A stretch of 64,000 nt of DNA, taken from the NCBI GenBank assembly GCA_958295485.1, contig OY282354.1, positions 2,339,417 through 2,403,416 of the forward strand, given 5' to 3'. Source of the DNA: an uncultured Gammaproteobacteria bacterium (GTDB lineage: Bacteria > Pseudomonadota > Gammaproteobacteria > Eutrophobiales > Eutrophobiaceae). The notes beneath the pieces are model-generated. The model was not told the DNA's origin and made no database searches. It was given only the letters and a program-made list of their open reading frames with translations. Position 1 is the stretch's first letter; each line of letters starts with the position of its first letter. The position numbers and the translations under genes are program-made. Of this stretch, positions 29,169 to 38,126 are shown in pieces.

Positions 29169-30045
29169 CGGAATGATTTTCGGGATCGGTTCGAGTGAAC
29201 CGGTCTCTTGCCTGTTTGGCGCGGGAGAAAATTTCCAGGATCTGGTCGCCTTCACTCGCTGCGATCGCCTGTTTGAGGTCTTGCAGGCGTTGCTCAAAGT
29301 TATCCATCACGGCAAGCAACGGTTCACGGTTGGCCAGGCAGATGTCACGCCACATTTCCGGATTGCTGGATGCAATCCGGGTAAAGTCTGCAAACCCCCC
29401 TGCCGCGTAAGCAAAAATTTCTTCCCTGTCCTGCATACGCGCCAGGCAATCGACCAGGGTATAGACCAGCATGTGGGGCAAATGGCTGGTTGCCGCCAAC
29501 ACCTCATCATGATGGTCAGCCGGGAGTTCAACGGTGGTTGCGCCAACCCCTTGCCACATATCGGTGATGATTTTATTAGACGCAACGTCAGTCTCGGGAA
29601 CCGGCGTAATAATCACCACGTGTTTTTCAAACAGCTCGGCGAAAGACGCTTCAACGCCGCTTTTTTCCGTGCCGGCAACGGGATGGGCAGGGACGAAATA
29701 GCGGAATCGGTCCCCCAGCGCGGCTCTCGCCGCTGCCATCACCGACACCTTGGCGCTGCCGACGTCGGTAATGATACATCCCGGTTTCAGCCCATCCAGC
29801 ATTTCCCGCAATAACGATTCGGTCGTGGCAAGCGGCGTGGCAAGCACGACGACATCGGCGCCGGCAACCGCTTCCCGGATATCCAGGCTGTAGTGGTCGA
29901 TAACCCCGAGCTCGACGGCCTTTTGCAGCGTTGCCTCGTTGCGGCCACAGCCGGTAATCCATTCACACAAGGAATGGCGTTTCAAGGCCCGCGCCAGGGA
30001 ACCGCCTATCAGGCCAACGCCGATAATTGTTATTTTCTTAAACAT
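29149..30045 (-). CDS. tyrA: Prephenate dehydrogenase
   Basis: This 298-residue NAD(P)-dependent enzyme leads to tyrosine. The Rossmann motif is GVGLIGGSLARALK, followed by DVGSAKVSV, FVPAHPVAGTEKSGVE and ATSHLPHMLVYTL, all typical of TyrA. No chorismate mutase domain is fused. It overlaps aroA and is preceded by the heptanucleotide array at 30101-30177, which therefore lies in its leader. Confidence 0.94.
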   Translation of the reverse strand: MFKKITIIGVGLIGGSLARALKRHSLCEWITGCGRNEATLQKAVELGVIDHYSLDIREAVAGADVVVLATPLATTESLLREMLDGLKPGCIITDVGSAKVSVMAAARAALGDRFRYFVPAHPVAGTEKSGVEASFAELFEKHVVIITPVPETDVASNKIITDMWQGVGATTVELPADHHDEVLAATSHLPHMLVYTLVDCLARMQDREEIFAYAAGGFADFTRIASSNPEMWRDICLANREPLLAVMDNFEQRLQDLKQAIAASEGDQILEIFSRAKQARDRFTRTDPENHSDVSDEN

Positions 30046-30100
30046 TAAGGTGGTGCAAAACCCCTTGAATCCCCTTGTCAGGGAGGCTTGATTTCTGTTC

Positions 30101-30177
<77 letters not shown>

Positions 30178-30184
30178 ACGGGAT

Positions 30185-30781
30185 TCAATCGCTCCCCCGG
30201 CCTGCCAACGCTTTTACCTCCTTGTGCCGAAAGCAGTCCGTCGTGTGATCGTTGACCATGCCAGTGGCTTGCATGTGCGCGTAGGTGATGGTGGAGCCGA
30301 CAAAGTTGAAACCCCGTTGTTTGAGATCCTTCGAGATTTTATCCGATAACGGGGTTTTTGCCGGTAATTGTGACAGCTTTTTCCAGTGGTTTTGTATGGG
30401 TTCACCGTCAACAAACCGCCAGATGTAGTTATTGAACGCGCCGAATTCCTTCCTGATTTCAATAAACGCCTTGGCATTCCTGACCGCCGAGCGGATTTTA
30501 AGCTCGTTCCTGATGATCCCCGGGTTATTCAACAGGTTCTTTATCTTGCTCTCACCGTATCCTGCAACCTCATTGAAATCAAAATTATCGAAAGCCTGCT
30601 TATATTCCTGGCGTTTTCTCAATACTGTAATCCAACTCAGCCCGGCCTGCGCGCCTTCCAGCACGATGAATTCAAATAATTTCCGATCCTCATGCAGTGG
30701 CACGCCCCATTCCTCATCATGATAACGCATATACAACTCGTCACCCTGGCACCACTGGCAACGAACGAGCTCAGTTTTCAT
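30185..30781 (-). CDS. tag: DNA-3-methyladenine glycosylase I
   Basis: This 198-residue base-excision enzyme removes 3-methyladenine from alkylated DNA. RCQWCQGDELYMRYHDEEWG carries a zinc-binding Cys and substrate residues. AGLSWITVLRKRQEYKQAF and the C-terminal zinc ligands around TDCFRH are also present. The ATG at 30781 is used because the homology starts at MKTELVRCQWC; it overlaps the preceding oxidase stop by 4 bases (ATGA), so the two are cotranslated. Confidence 0.95.
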   Translation of the reverse strand: MKTELVRCQWCQGDELYMRYHDEEWGVPLHEDRKLFEFIVLEGAQAGLSWITVLRKRQEYKQAFDNFDFNEVAGYGESKIKNLLNNPGIIRNELKIRSAVRNAKAFIEIRKEFGAFNNYIWRFVDGEPIQNHWKKLSQLPAKTPLSDKISKDLKQRGFNFVGSTITYAHMQATGMVNDHTTDCFRHKEVKALAGRGSD

Positions 30782-31938
30782 CGTTTCCGCACATATTTTC
30801 CTTCCAGCTCTTTTATGGACTTGCACCCGATCAACATTAAAGTCCGTCTGATTTCTTCGGTCAGCAGCTGCAAGGCCCGCTCCACGCCAGCCTGTCCCCC
30901 GGCGCCCAAACCGAATAGATAGGCCCGGCCGATCATAACCGCCCTGGCGCCTAAGCTGAGCGCCTTGACGACGTCGGCGCCGCGACGAATGCCGCCATCC
31001 AGAATGAGTTCCACCCGGTCGCCTACCGCAGCGGCGATTTCGGGCAGCACGGATATGGGGGCAGGCGACTGGTCAAGTTGCCGGCCGCCGTGATTGGATA
31101 TGATGAGCGCTGTAGCCCCCGTCTCCACGGCCCGCCTGGCATCATCGACGCTCAATATTCCCTTGATCGCGAAGGGACCGTCCCATTCCCGAATCATCCA
31201 GTCCACATCAGGCCAAGTCACTGACGGGTCAAACTGTGAAGCCGTATAATCAATAACGTTGAACAGGTTTTTAGCGGCAGTGGCATGATCGCGTACATTT
31301 GCCAGCGACATGCGCGGACTGGTCAGGAAATGCCAGAGCCAGTCCGGGCGTTTCAACGTATCGATGATATTAGCCAGCCTGATCTCGGGCGGCACTGTAA
31401 ACCCGTTTCTGAGATCCCGCTCCCGGTTTCCCGCAGTGGGGAGATCAACCGTCAGGCATAATGCGCTGTAACCGCCCGCCTTGGCCCGGTTGATGAATTG
31501 CTTCAATAATTCACGGTCCCGCCAGACGTAGATTTGAAACATCTTCGGGCCGTCGGTTATCCCGGCGATTTCCTCGATGGACGCGGTGGCCATTGACGAC
31601 AATGAATAAATCGTGCCGGCTTTTTTCGCTGCCGCAGCTACTGCCGCTTCCCCGGTATGGTGATATAACCTGGACATGCCCGTCGGCGCTAACACGAAAG
31701 GCACGTCGATATCAGCGCCCAATACAGTAGTGGATAAATCCACGTCTTTGACATCCACCAAAAATCGCGGGATCAATTCATAGCGATTAAAGTCATCCTG
31801 GTTACGATAAAGCGTTATTTCATCTTCCGCGGCGCCGTCCATGTGGTCAAATACGACCTGGGGCAGTCGGCGTTTCGCTGCGCGACGCAAGTCAGCTATT
31901 GAATGGCACCTGGATAGTATCTTGCTCAAACTTCTCAC
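30778..31938 (-). CDS. FMN-dependent alpha-hydroxy-acid oxidase/dehydrogenase
   Basis: This 386-residue TIM-barrel flavoprotein belongs to the LldD/glycolate oxidase/mandelate dehydrogenase family and oxidises a 2-hydroxy acid to the 2-oxo acid. The active-site SNHGGRQLD and flavin-binding LDGGIRRGADVVKAL are present, plus VLAPTGMSRLYH near the N-terminus. L-lactate, glycolate or mandelate are all possible substrates. With malate synthase G nearby (35.9 kb), glycolate would fit, but this is inference. The start is GTG 31938. Confidence 0.88.
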   Translation of the reverse strand: MRSLSKILSRCHSIADLRRAAKRRLPQVVFDHMDGAAEDEITLYRNQDDFNRYELIPRFLVDVKDVDLSTTVLGADIDVPFVLAPTGMSRLYHHTGEAAVAAAAKKAGTIYSLSSMATASIEEIAGITDGPKMFQIYVWRDRELLKQFINRAKAGGYSALCLTVDLPTAGNRERDLRNGFTVPPEIRLANIIDTLKRPDWLWHFLTSPRMSLANVRDHATAAKNLFNVIDYTASQFDPSVTWPDVDWMIREWDGPFAIKGILSVDDARRAVETGATALIISNHGGRQLDQSPAPISVLPEIAAAVGDRVELILDGGIRRGADVVKALSLGARAVMIGRAYLFGLGAGGQAGVERALQLLTEEIRRTLMLIGCKSIKELEGKYVRKR

Positions 31939-31987
31939 TTCAAACTTTATGGCTTATCGCATTATGCGGGCTGGCGGGAACGGTTAT

Positions 31988-33061
31988 TCAGGCGCGCGAT
32001 ACGGGCAACCCTTGACGGAGCAGCATTTCCCTCAGTTGTAAAATCACCGGAAATATCTCCTGGTTCCAATCGGCGCCCTGCTGGTCGAATGCAGCCTGTT
32101 CCAACTCCACCACCCACCTGTCTTCTGAAAAAATTCCCTCTGTAAACCGGATCACGAAGGGCCATAATAATTCCATCAAACCCGGTATCGAAGGCCGGCG
32201 GATGTTCATCAGTCCGAAGGTATGGTTGCACCGTTGTTCCTTGTCGACGGGAACATAAGTGATCCACAGGTCCAGCGCCGGGTGTTCGCTGCCCGCCGTC
32301 CAGAATTTCAACCGTTGATGGGGGTATTGCGTCCTTACGGTCATCAGGTCCCGGGGGCGTTCCGTGGTTGACCCGGGCCGTTTCCCCAACATAACCTTCT
32401 CGCCCATGGGCTGCTTTCCCACGCGGGAAAAGGTGTAATCGACTTCCACCCAGTCATCACCCTCGCGCAGGTCCAGGAAACCGGTGCGTATCCTGGACAT
32501 GATACGGCGGTGCAGAAACTGGTGGTTCATATCCATCAGGTTCTCATGCAGGAATGAATAGTGACAATTCACCCGTCGATCAAGATAGCGGGTTTTATAT
32601 TTCGGATCATGCCAGGTGGGCACGTCCGGAAACTGCACAACGGACGCCTTGCCGGCATTGCCCGGAAAAACGAAGATCAACCCGTATTCCTCACGACACG
32701 GATAAGCGCGCACCCCCCTTGGCATGACGTCGCTCTTGCCGACGTAGGGAATGTTCACGCACCTGCCGGTATCATCATAAACCCAACCATGATAACAGCA
32801 TTGTATTCTCTCACCGGACACCTTGCCTTTTGATAACGGAACCTGGCGATGGGCGCACCTGTCTTCCAGCGCAAATATCCTGCCGGACTCCGCCCTGATT
32901 ATGACGATGGGTTCACCGGCAAACGTCCGGCCAATAGTCTTGCCGGGTTTGACATCCCCGGACCGCGCCAGGGGATACCAGTAATCCGGGTGCGCGCCCG
33001 TCTTGCGTAAATCACGGTCACCGGATTCAAGCGTCACAGTATTTAGCTTCATCACTGACAT
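31988..33061 (-). CDS. Rieske non-haem iron oxygenase (VanA-like alpha subunit)
   Basis: This 357-residue oxygenase has an N-terminal Rieske 2Fe-2S domain (CAHRQVPLSKGK, then CCYHGWVYDDTG) and a C-terminal catalytic domain with MDMNHQFLHRRIM, which supplies the mononuclear iron histidines. Such proteins demethylate or hydroxylate aromatic or other small substrates. No reductase or ferredoxin partner gene lies beside it, so electrons must come from elsewhere. It sits 49 bases upstream of the oxidase and reads the same way. Confidence 0.85.
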   Translation of the reverse strand: MSVMKLNTVTLESGDRDLRKTGAHPDYWYPLARSGDVKPGKTIGRTFAGEPIVIIRAESGRIFALEDRCAHRQVPLSKGKVSGERIQCCYHGWVYDDTGRCVNIPYVGKSDVMPRGVRAYPCREEYGLIFVFPGNAGKASVVQFPDVPTWHDPKYKTRYLDRRVNCHYSFLHENLMDMNHQFLHRRIMSRIRTGFLDLREGDDWVEVDYTFSRVGKQPMGEKVMLGKRPGSTTERPRDLMTVRTQYPHQRLKFWTAGSEHPALDLWITYVPVDKEQRCNHTFGLMNIRRPSIPGLMELLWPFVIRFTEGIFSEDRWVVELEQAAFDQQGADWNQEIFPVILQLREMLLRQGLPVSRA

Positions 33062-33123
33062 GAGTCACTCACGTTATTGATAGCAGCGACTAATCACGCA
33101 AAGGCATGGGGATACTGAAAGGA

Positions 33124-34029
33124 TTAATTTTTCATGCTGTCGTAGATAACCTGTAAAAACTTTTCAGGTTTGAGAAATGCCTTGCCCAGGGTTTCGTCAT
33201 AATCCGCATTGGGTTTCAACCTGGTTATCTCCTCCAGGGATTTTCCCTCTGCAATGAGTTTACTCATTCTTCCGCGCACCGTCTTGAGCATTTCCAAATA
33301 ATCTTTCATCTCCTGCTTGCCGCTCAGGGGACCATGCCCCGGAATGATTTTAGTGTCGTCATCGGCAAGCGCAATGATGGCTTCGACGCTCTTTATGACC
33401 CCGTCGACGGAACCTTCACTGGAAGCGTCTATAAACGGATATAATCCGTTAAAATAAATATCGCCCGTATGGATCACGTCGGCGTTTTTAAAGTGAATGA
33501 CACTGTCGCCATCGGTATGTGAATTTTTATAGTGCATGACCCGTATCTCTTCGCCATTCAAGCGAAAAGTGACGTTATCATTAAACGTAATCACCGGCAG
33601 CGCAGCCCTTGGGGCAGCCGGCACGACGGTATTAAAAATGGCAATTTCCGCGTCCCTGGACATGCGTTCATAGACATTGTCGTGGGCGACAATCACGACC
33701 CCCTGTTTGCCCAGGTTTTCGTTGCCGCCGGTATGATCAAAATGCCAGTGAGTATTTATCAGGAAGCGGACAGGCTTGTCTGATAATGTCGCAATTGCAT
33801 CCATGATCTTTTCAGTCAAGGGCGCATATTGATCATCGATCATGAACACGCCATCTTCACCGACTGATACACCGATATTTCCACCTTGGCCGGTCAACAT
33901 ATAAATGCCTTCCGCCACCTTCTGGGTTTTTATCTCAACCCCGGCAAACCGGTCTTCTTCGGCATGTACGGCAGTTAAAATTAATGTTGCAAATAAAATA
34001 AAGGCATATTTGTAATACTTGTTATTCAT
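33124..34029 (-). CDS. Secreted metallo-beta-lactamase-fold hydrolase
   Basis: This 301-residue protein has a signal peptide (about residues 1-23, ending in VHAEE) and the zinc motif THWHFDHTGG. Further ligands are in YKNSHTDGDS, IHTGDIYF and KIIPGHGPLSG. The family covers lactamases, cyclases and quinoprotein-associated hydrolases. Nothing here identifies a substrate. The location should be periplasmic. It lies 62 bases upstream of the Rieske gene on the same strand. Confidence 0.85.
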   Translation of the reverse strand: MNNKYYKYAFILFATLILTAVHAEEDRFAGVEIKTQKVAEGIYMLTGQGGNIGVSVGEDGVFMIDDQYAPLTEKIMDAIATLSDKPVRFLINTHWHFDHTGGNENLGKQGVVIVAHDNVYERMSRDAEIAIFNTVVPAAPRAALPVITFNDNVTFRLNGEEIRVMHYKNSHTDGDSVIHFKNADVIHTGDIYFNGLYPFIDASSEGSVDGVIKSVEAIIALADDDTKIIPGHGPLSGKQEMKDYLEMLKTVRGRMSKLIAEGKSLEEITRLKPNADYDETLGKAFLKPEKFLQVIYDSMKN

Positions 34030-34065
34030 TTTTCGACTCCGGTTTTAATATTCAAGGATGGTCTC

Positions 34066-34617
34066 TTAACCCCTGGACGCAATACGCTCCAGGGCATCGC
34101 CTGTCAAATTGAAAGTAGTCCAGTCATCCATGGGTATAGCGCCTGATGACTTATAGAAATCTATGGCCGGTTGATTCCAGTTAAGCACCTCCCACTCTAA
34201 CAGACAACATCCCCGTTCCACGGCTAAATTACCCAGGTAAGTGAGTAATGAGCGACCAAAACCTTTACCGCGATACCTGGATTGTACATACAAGCCTTCC
34301 AAATAGATGCCAGGCCGGCCATGAAATACAGAATAACTGTGAAAAAATAATGCAAAACTCACTGCCTGACCCTGAAAATACCCAATAACAACTTCAGCTA
34401 CCTGCTTGTCTCCGAACAATGTTTGTTTCAGCAGGGCCTCATTCGCTACTACTTCGTGACTGAGTTTTTGAGAATCGGCTAATTCTTTAATAAAGGACAG
34501 TATGAGAGGAATATCCTCTTCAGTAGCCGGAATAATCTCCAAGGCATTTGCAGTTTTATCTGCCTGGGTTGATTCTGCGCATTCCAACCCGTCTTTGCTC
34601 ATGCGTTGTTTTATCAT
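34066..34617 (-). CDS. GNAT-family N-acetyltransferase
   Basis: This 183-residue protein has the GNAT acetyl-CoA loop YVQSRYRGKGFGRSLLTYLG and the C-terminal segment WNQPAIDFYKSSGA, which resembles diamine acetyltransferases. The substrate is not determined. I chose ATG 34617, preceded by GGGGAG only two bases upstream; an ATG at 34602 is an alternative. It is 36 bases from the next gene on the same strand. Confidence 0.85.
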   Translation of the reverse strand: MIKQRMSKDGLECAESTQADKTANALEIIPATEEDIPLILSFIKELADSQKLSHEVVANEALLKQTLFGDKQVAEVVIGYFQGQAVSFALFFHSYSVFHGRPGIYLEGLYVQSRYRGKGFGRSLLTYLGNLAVERGCCLLEWEVLNWNQPAIDFYKSSGAIPMDDWTTFNLTGDALERIASRG

Positions 34618-34827
34618 CACTCCCCGGACAATGTGAAACGGATGCCGGCGCACCCATGTTCATATTGATATTGTAGTAAATATTTTCCACCGGACTCCCG
34701 CTTGCGCGGGAATGGCGCGAATGTCTGCTATTCTACCTGAACCTGAACACTCTCTCCCGCCCTTTTTGCGACATCCTTTTGTCGAGGGCAAGACAGGGGC
34801 ATACCCTTGACTGTCCCCTGCCCCCCG

Positions 34828-35643
34828 TCACGCCGAGGGGTGCCAACCCGCGTCCGCCCACAGCTGGCCCGAGACGATTGAATTGGAAATCATGAAACAA
34901 ATCGCATCCGCTATTTCGGTCGGCCTGATCAACCTGCTGATTTGAGTATCCGGCAATATATGGTTTTCAATATACTCTTCGCCAAGCGCCCGCACCATGG
35001 GGGTATCGGTGAACCCGGGATGAATTACACCACAGCGGACACCATGAAATATAGCCTCTTTTGTCAACGTCGATGCGGCGCCTTCCAGTCCCGCCTTGGT
35101 TGACGCATAGGAAACCTGTCCTTTTACGCCTTGAGAAGACACGGAACCGATGAAAATAACAGTCCCTTGCATGTGTTCATCGGGATGCCATTTTTTCAGG
35201 CCCCGCCTGGCCCGGTCTTCCGCAATGCGTGAAATCATTTCCATGGCCCAATATATCGGGGCAATCAAGTTTACTTTCACGACAAGTTCAAAGTGTTCTG
35301 CAGGATACATGACCGCCTTCCCTGACTCCTTATTGACTTTAACGGCCAAGGCATCGCGAGTGATCCCCGCGGCGGGAATACAGATATTCACTACCCCATG
35401 TTGCGCGCAAATTTCATCATGGACGTGGTTGCGAAACGCTTCATCGGTGACGTCACCCTGGTAAGCTATGGCAATAGCCCGGGACATTTCGTTGTTCACC
35501 TGCTCCGCGGCGACCCTGGTTTGACCAGATTGATCGATCATGGCAATTTTTCTAATGCCGCGACGGGCCAACTCAAGGGACACGGCGCGACCGATACCAC
35601 TCGCGGCGCCTGTTACAACGGCGACTCTGTCTTGTATCTGCAT
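34828..35643 (-). CDS. Short-chain dehydrogenase/reductase
   Basis: This 271-residue Rossmann oxidoreductase has the NAD(P) motif TGAASGIGRAV and the catalytic IGSVSSQ serine with YASTK (Tyr, Lys). CIPAAGITRD replaces the usual NNAG, which is atypical. A loop after the N-terminal half (VNKESGKAVMYPAEHF) is longer than in FabG. The substrate is unknown. A hairpin, ACAGGGG...CCCCTG, lies just after the stop (34787-34822), and an ATTCC-type palindrome at 34692-34712. Confidence 0.85.
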   Translation of the reverse strand: MQIQDRVAVVTGAASGIGRAVSLELARRGIRKIAMIDQSGQTRVAAEQVNNEMSRAIAIAYQGDVTDEAFRNHVHDEICAQHGVVNICIPAAGITRDALAVKVNKESGKAVMYPAEHFELVVKVNLIAPIYWAMEMISRIAEDRARRGLKKWHPDEHMQGTVIFIGSVSSQGVKGQVSYASTKAGLEGAASTLTKEAIFHGVRCGVIHPGFTDTPMVRALGEEYIENHILPDTQISRLIRPTEIADAICFMISNSIVSGQLWADAGWHPSA

Positions 35644-35864
35644 CAGCTTTCTCGTTTATATGGGGATGAGTGGACAAGTTATATTTTAACTTGATTTTGC
35701 TGCAATGCAAAATACACGGCATATTTTGACTCCAAGTATCAAAACCAGTGGTTTTTCTTCCCCATGACAAAAGGAAAAAACCTTGAATTATACTGCCGCA
35801 AAAAGGGCCATGAAAAAGCCGGGATGACGGGCAGCATCAATATTATCGGCGACCTGAAGTAAAA

Positions 35865-38081
35865 TCATGCCACAGCTTCCATCGCTGTTGATGGTCTCTC
35901 CTTTTGATTTTCGGCAGACAACTTCTCTTTAAACTCCCGTCGGCGTCCATGCAGCGTCCGCTCCGTGTAACCATTGGGTTCTGCGCGACCGGTAAAAACA
36001 AGATCAAGCGCCGCCTGGAATGCGATGCTGTCGTCAAATTCCGGCGCCATGTTGATATAGCCGGGATTCCCGGAATTTTGATAGTCCACCAGGGGAGCTA
36101 TTTTCCTGAAGGCTTCGACCACCTGTTCCTTCGTTGTGATGCCATGGTGCAGCCAGTTGGCGATATGCTGGCTCGAAATACGCAACGTGGCCCGGTCCTC
36201 CATCAACATGACGTTGTTTATGTCAGGGACCTTGGAACACCCTATCCCTTGTTCAATCCAGCGCACTACATACCCCAGGATACCCTGGGCGTTATTTTCC
36301 AGTTCTGCTTTAATCCCGATATCGCTGAGGGTCCGCTCGCCAAGAACAGGTATGACAAGAATGTCATCCAGGTTGGCGCGGGTCATTCTGATCAATTCAC
36401 GCTGGCGGGTGCCGACGTTGACCCGGTGGTAGTGCATGGCATGTAGCGTAGCCGCCGTGGGTGAAGGCACCCAGGCGCTGGTGGCCCCGGCGCGGGGGTG
36501 GTTTACCTTTGTATCCATCATAGCCGCCATGTTATCCGGCTCGGCCCACATGCCTTTGCCGATTTGCGCATGTCTTGGCAAGCCGGTTTCCATGCCGATA
36601 TCCACGTTCCAGTCCTCATAGGCCAGTAACCAGGGCGCGGTTTTTAATTCCGCCTTCGGCAACATGGGGCCGGCTTCCATGCTGGTATGGATTTCATCGG
36701 CGGTACGGTCCAGGAAACCGGTATTGATGAAGATGACGCGATTCTCCGCCAGGCGGATACATTCCTTCAGGTTGACCGTCGTCCTTCGCTCTTCATCCAT
36801 GATTCCGATCTTGAGAGTCAGCCGGTCCAGCCCCAGGGCATCTTCCACCCGTTCAAACAATTCAATGGTGGCTGCCACCTCCTCCGGGCCGTGCAGCTTC
36901 GGCTTGACGATATAAACAGAGCCGGCGCGGCTGTTTCTGAACCTGCCGTTGCCCAATAAATCATGTTTTGCGGCAAGCGCCGTCACCATGGCGTCAAGAA
37001 AGCCCTCTGGTATGGGGTTGCCGCTGGCCGTTGTCACAGCATCGGTATACATGTGCAGGCCCACGTTGCGCAACAACATCAGCGCCCGGCCCGGTATCGT
37101 AAAAGACCTGCCGTTCGGCGCGGTGTATTTCCGATCTTTTTCCAGGCTCCGCTCCAGGACGCCGTCGTCCTTTATCACCGTTCGCGTCAAATCACCTTTC
37201 ATAAGCCCCAGCCAGTTCTTATAAACCCGCGCCTTGTCGCTTGCGTCAACTGCGGATACCGAATCTTCACAATCCATGATCGCGCTGACGGCCGATTCCA
37301 ACTGGATATCGTAAATGCCGGCCAGGTCATTACGCCCGATGTAATAGCCTTCTCCAAGACGGAGCTCGATATGCAAGGCGTTGTGTTTCAACAGGATGCT
37401 GTCAGGCGCTTCCGGGGCGCCGGTGTAACCGGCAAACCGTTCGCGTTTACCCAGGCCATGTTCGTTGCCGTCACCCATGACGCCGACCAGCTGGCCGGAT
37501 TTCACCTTGTACTTCACCACGTAATTGTGACTTCCCACGGCCATGGGCGTCGCGCGATCCAGGAACCGGCGGGCATATTGTATGACTTGTCGGCCGCGGA
37601 CCGGGTTGTATTTTTTGGTGAGTTTACACCCGTCAGTCTCGGGGATGACGTCGGTGCTGTAAAGCGCGTCATACAGGCTGCCCCACCGGGCATTCGCCGC
37701 ATTCAGGGCATAACGGGAATTATCAACGGGCACGACTAATTGCGGCCCGGCGATCCTGGTGATTTCGGCATCGGCGCCGGCGACGGTAGCTTTGAAGTCA
37801 GCGCCGACAGGAACGATATAGCCGATGTCTTCCAGGAAACTTTTATATTCCCGGAGATGAAAAGCCGGGTTATCCAGGTGCCATTTATCGATTTTAGCCT
37901 GAAGCGCGTCGCGCTTGCTCAACAATGCGCGGTTCTTCGGTTCAAGCTCGGCGACGATACGGGACAGGTCAGCCCAAAACCCGTCCGGGTTGACGCCCGT
38001 ATCCGGCATGATTTCATCGCAAACCAGGTCATACAACTCTTTTACAATGGATAAACCATGGGATTCAACTCGTTCACTCAT
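35865..38081 (-). CDS. glcB: Malate synthase G
   Basis: This 738-residue enzyme condenses glyoxylate with acetyl-CoA to malate. Length and segments such as SAIMDCEDSVSAVDASDK, GLHMYTDAVTT, and KIGIMDEERRTTVNLKE match isoform G rather than the shorter isoform A. AAGGAG lies 8 bases upstream of the ATG at 38081, which decides the start. No isocitrate lyase is in the window. It is 45 bases upstream of nothing on its strand but follows argS by 45 bases. Confidence 0.97.
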   Translation of the reverse strand: MSERVESHGLSIVKELYDLVCDEIMPDTGVNPDGFWADLSRIVAELEPKNRALLSKRDALQAKIDKWHLDNPAFHLREYKSFLEDIGYIVPVGADFKATVAGADAEITRIAGPQLVVPVDNSRYALNAANARWGSLYDALYSTDVIPETDGCKLTKKYNPVRGRQVIQYARRFLDRATPMAVGSHNYVVKYKVKSGQLVGVMGDGNEHGLGKRERFAGYTGAPEAPDSILLKHNALHIELRLGEGYYIGRNDLAGIYDIQLESAVSAIMDCEDSVSAVDASDKARVYKNWLGLMKGDLTRTVIKDDGVLERSLEKDRKYTAPNGRSFTIPGRALMLLRNVGLHMYTDAVTTASGNPIPEGFLDAMVTALAAKHDLLGNGRFRNSRAGSVYIVKPKLHGPEEVAATIELFERVEDALGLDRLTLKIGIMDEERRTTVNLKECIRLAENRVIFINTGFLDRTADEIHTSMEAGPMLPKAELKTAPWLLAYEDWNVDIGMETGLPRHAQIGKGMWAEPDNMAAMMDTKVNHPRAGATSAWVPSPTAATLHAMHYHRVNVGTRQRELIRMTRANLDDILVIPVLGERTLSDIGIKAELENNAQGILGYVVRWIEQGIGCSKVPDINNVMLMEDRATLRISSQHIANWLHHGITTKEQVVEAFRKIAPLVDYQNSGNPGYINMAPEFDDSIAFQAALDLVFTGRAEPNGYTERTLHGRRREFKEKLSAENQKERPSTAMEAVA

Positions 38082-38126
38082 CAGTGCAACTCCTTGATTG
38101 GTCAAATATGATTAAATCGGCTGCCG

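Noticed and set aside
35764..35862. Plus-strand 32-residue frame (MTKGKNLELYCRKKGHEKAG...) between the SDR gene and malate synthase
   Set aside because: It is short, has no ribosome site, resembles nothing known and could be chance; it is not listed as a gene.
36963..37739. 258-residue plus-strand frame opposite malate synthase G
   Set aside because: It lies entirely antisense to a well-supported gene and shows no recognisable protein signature.
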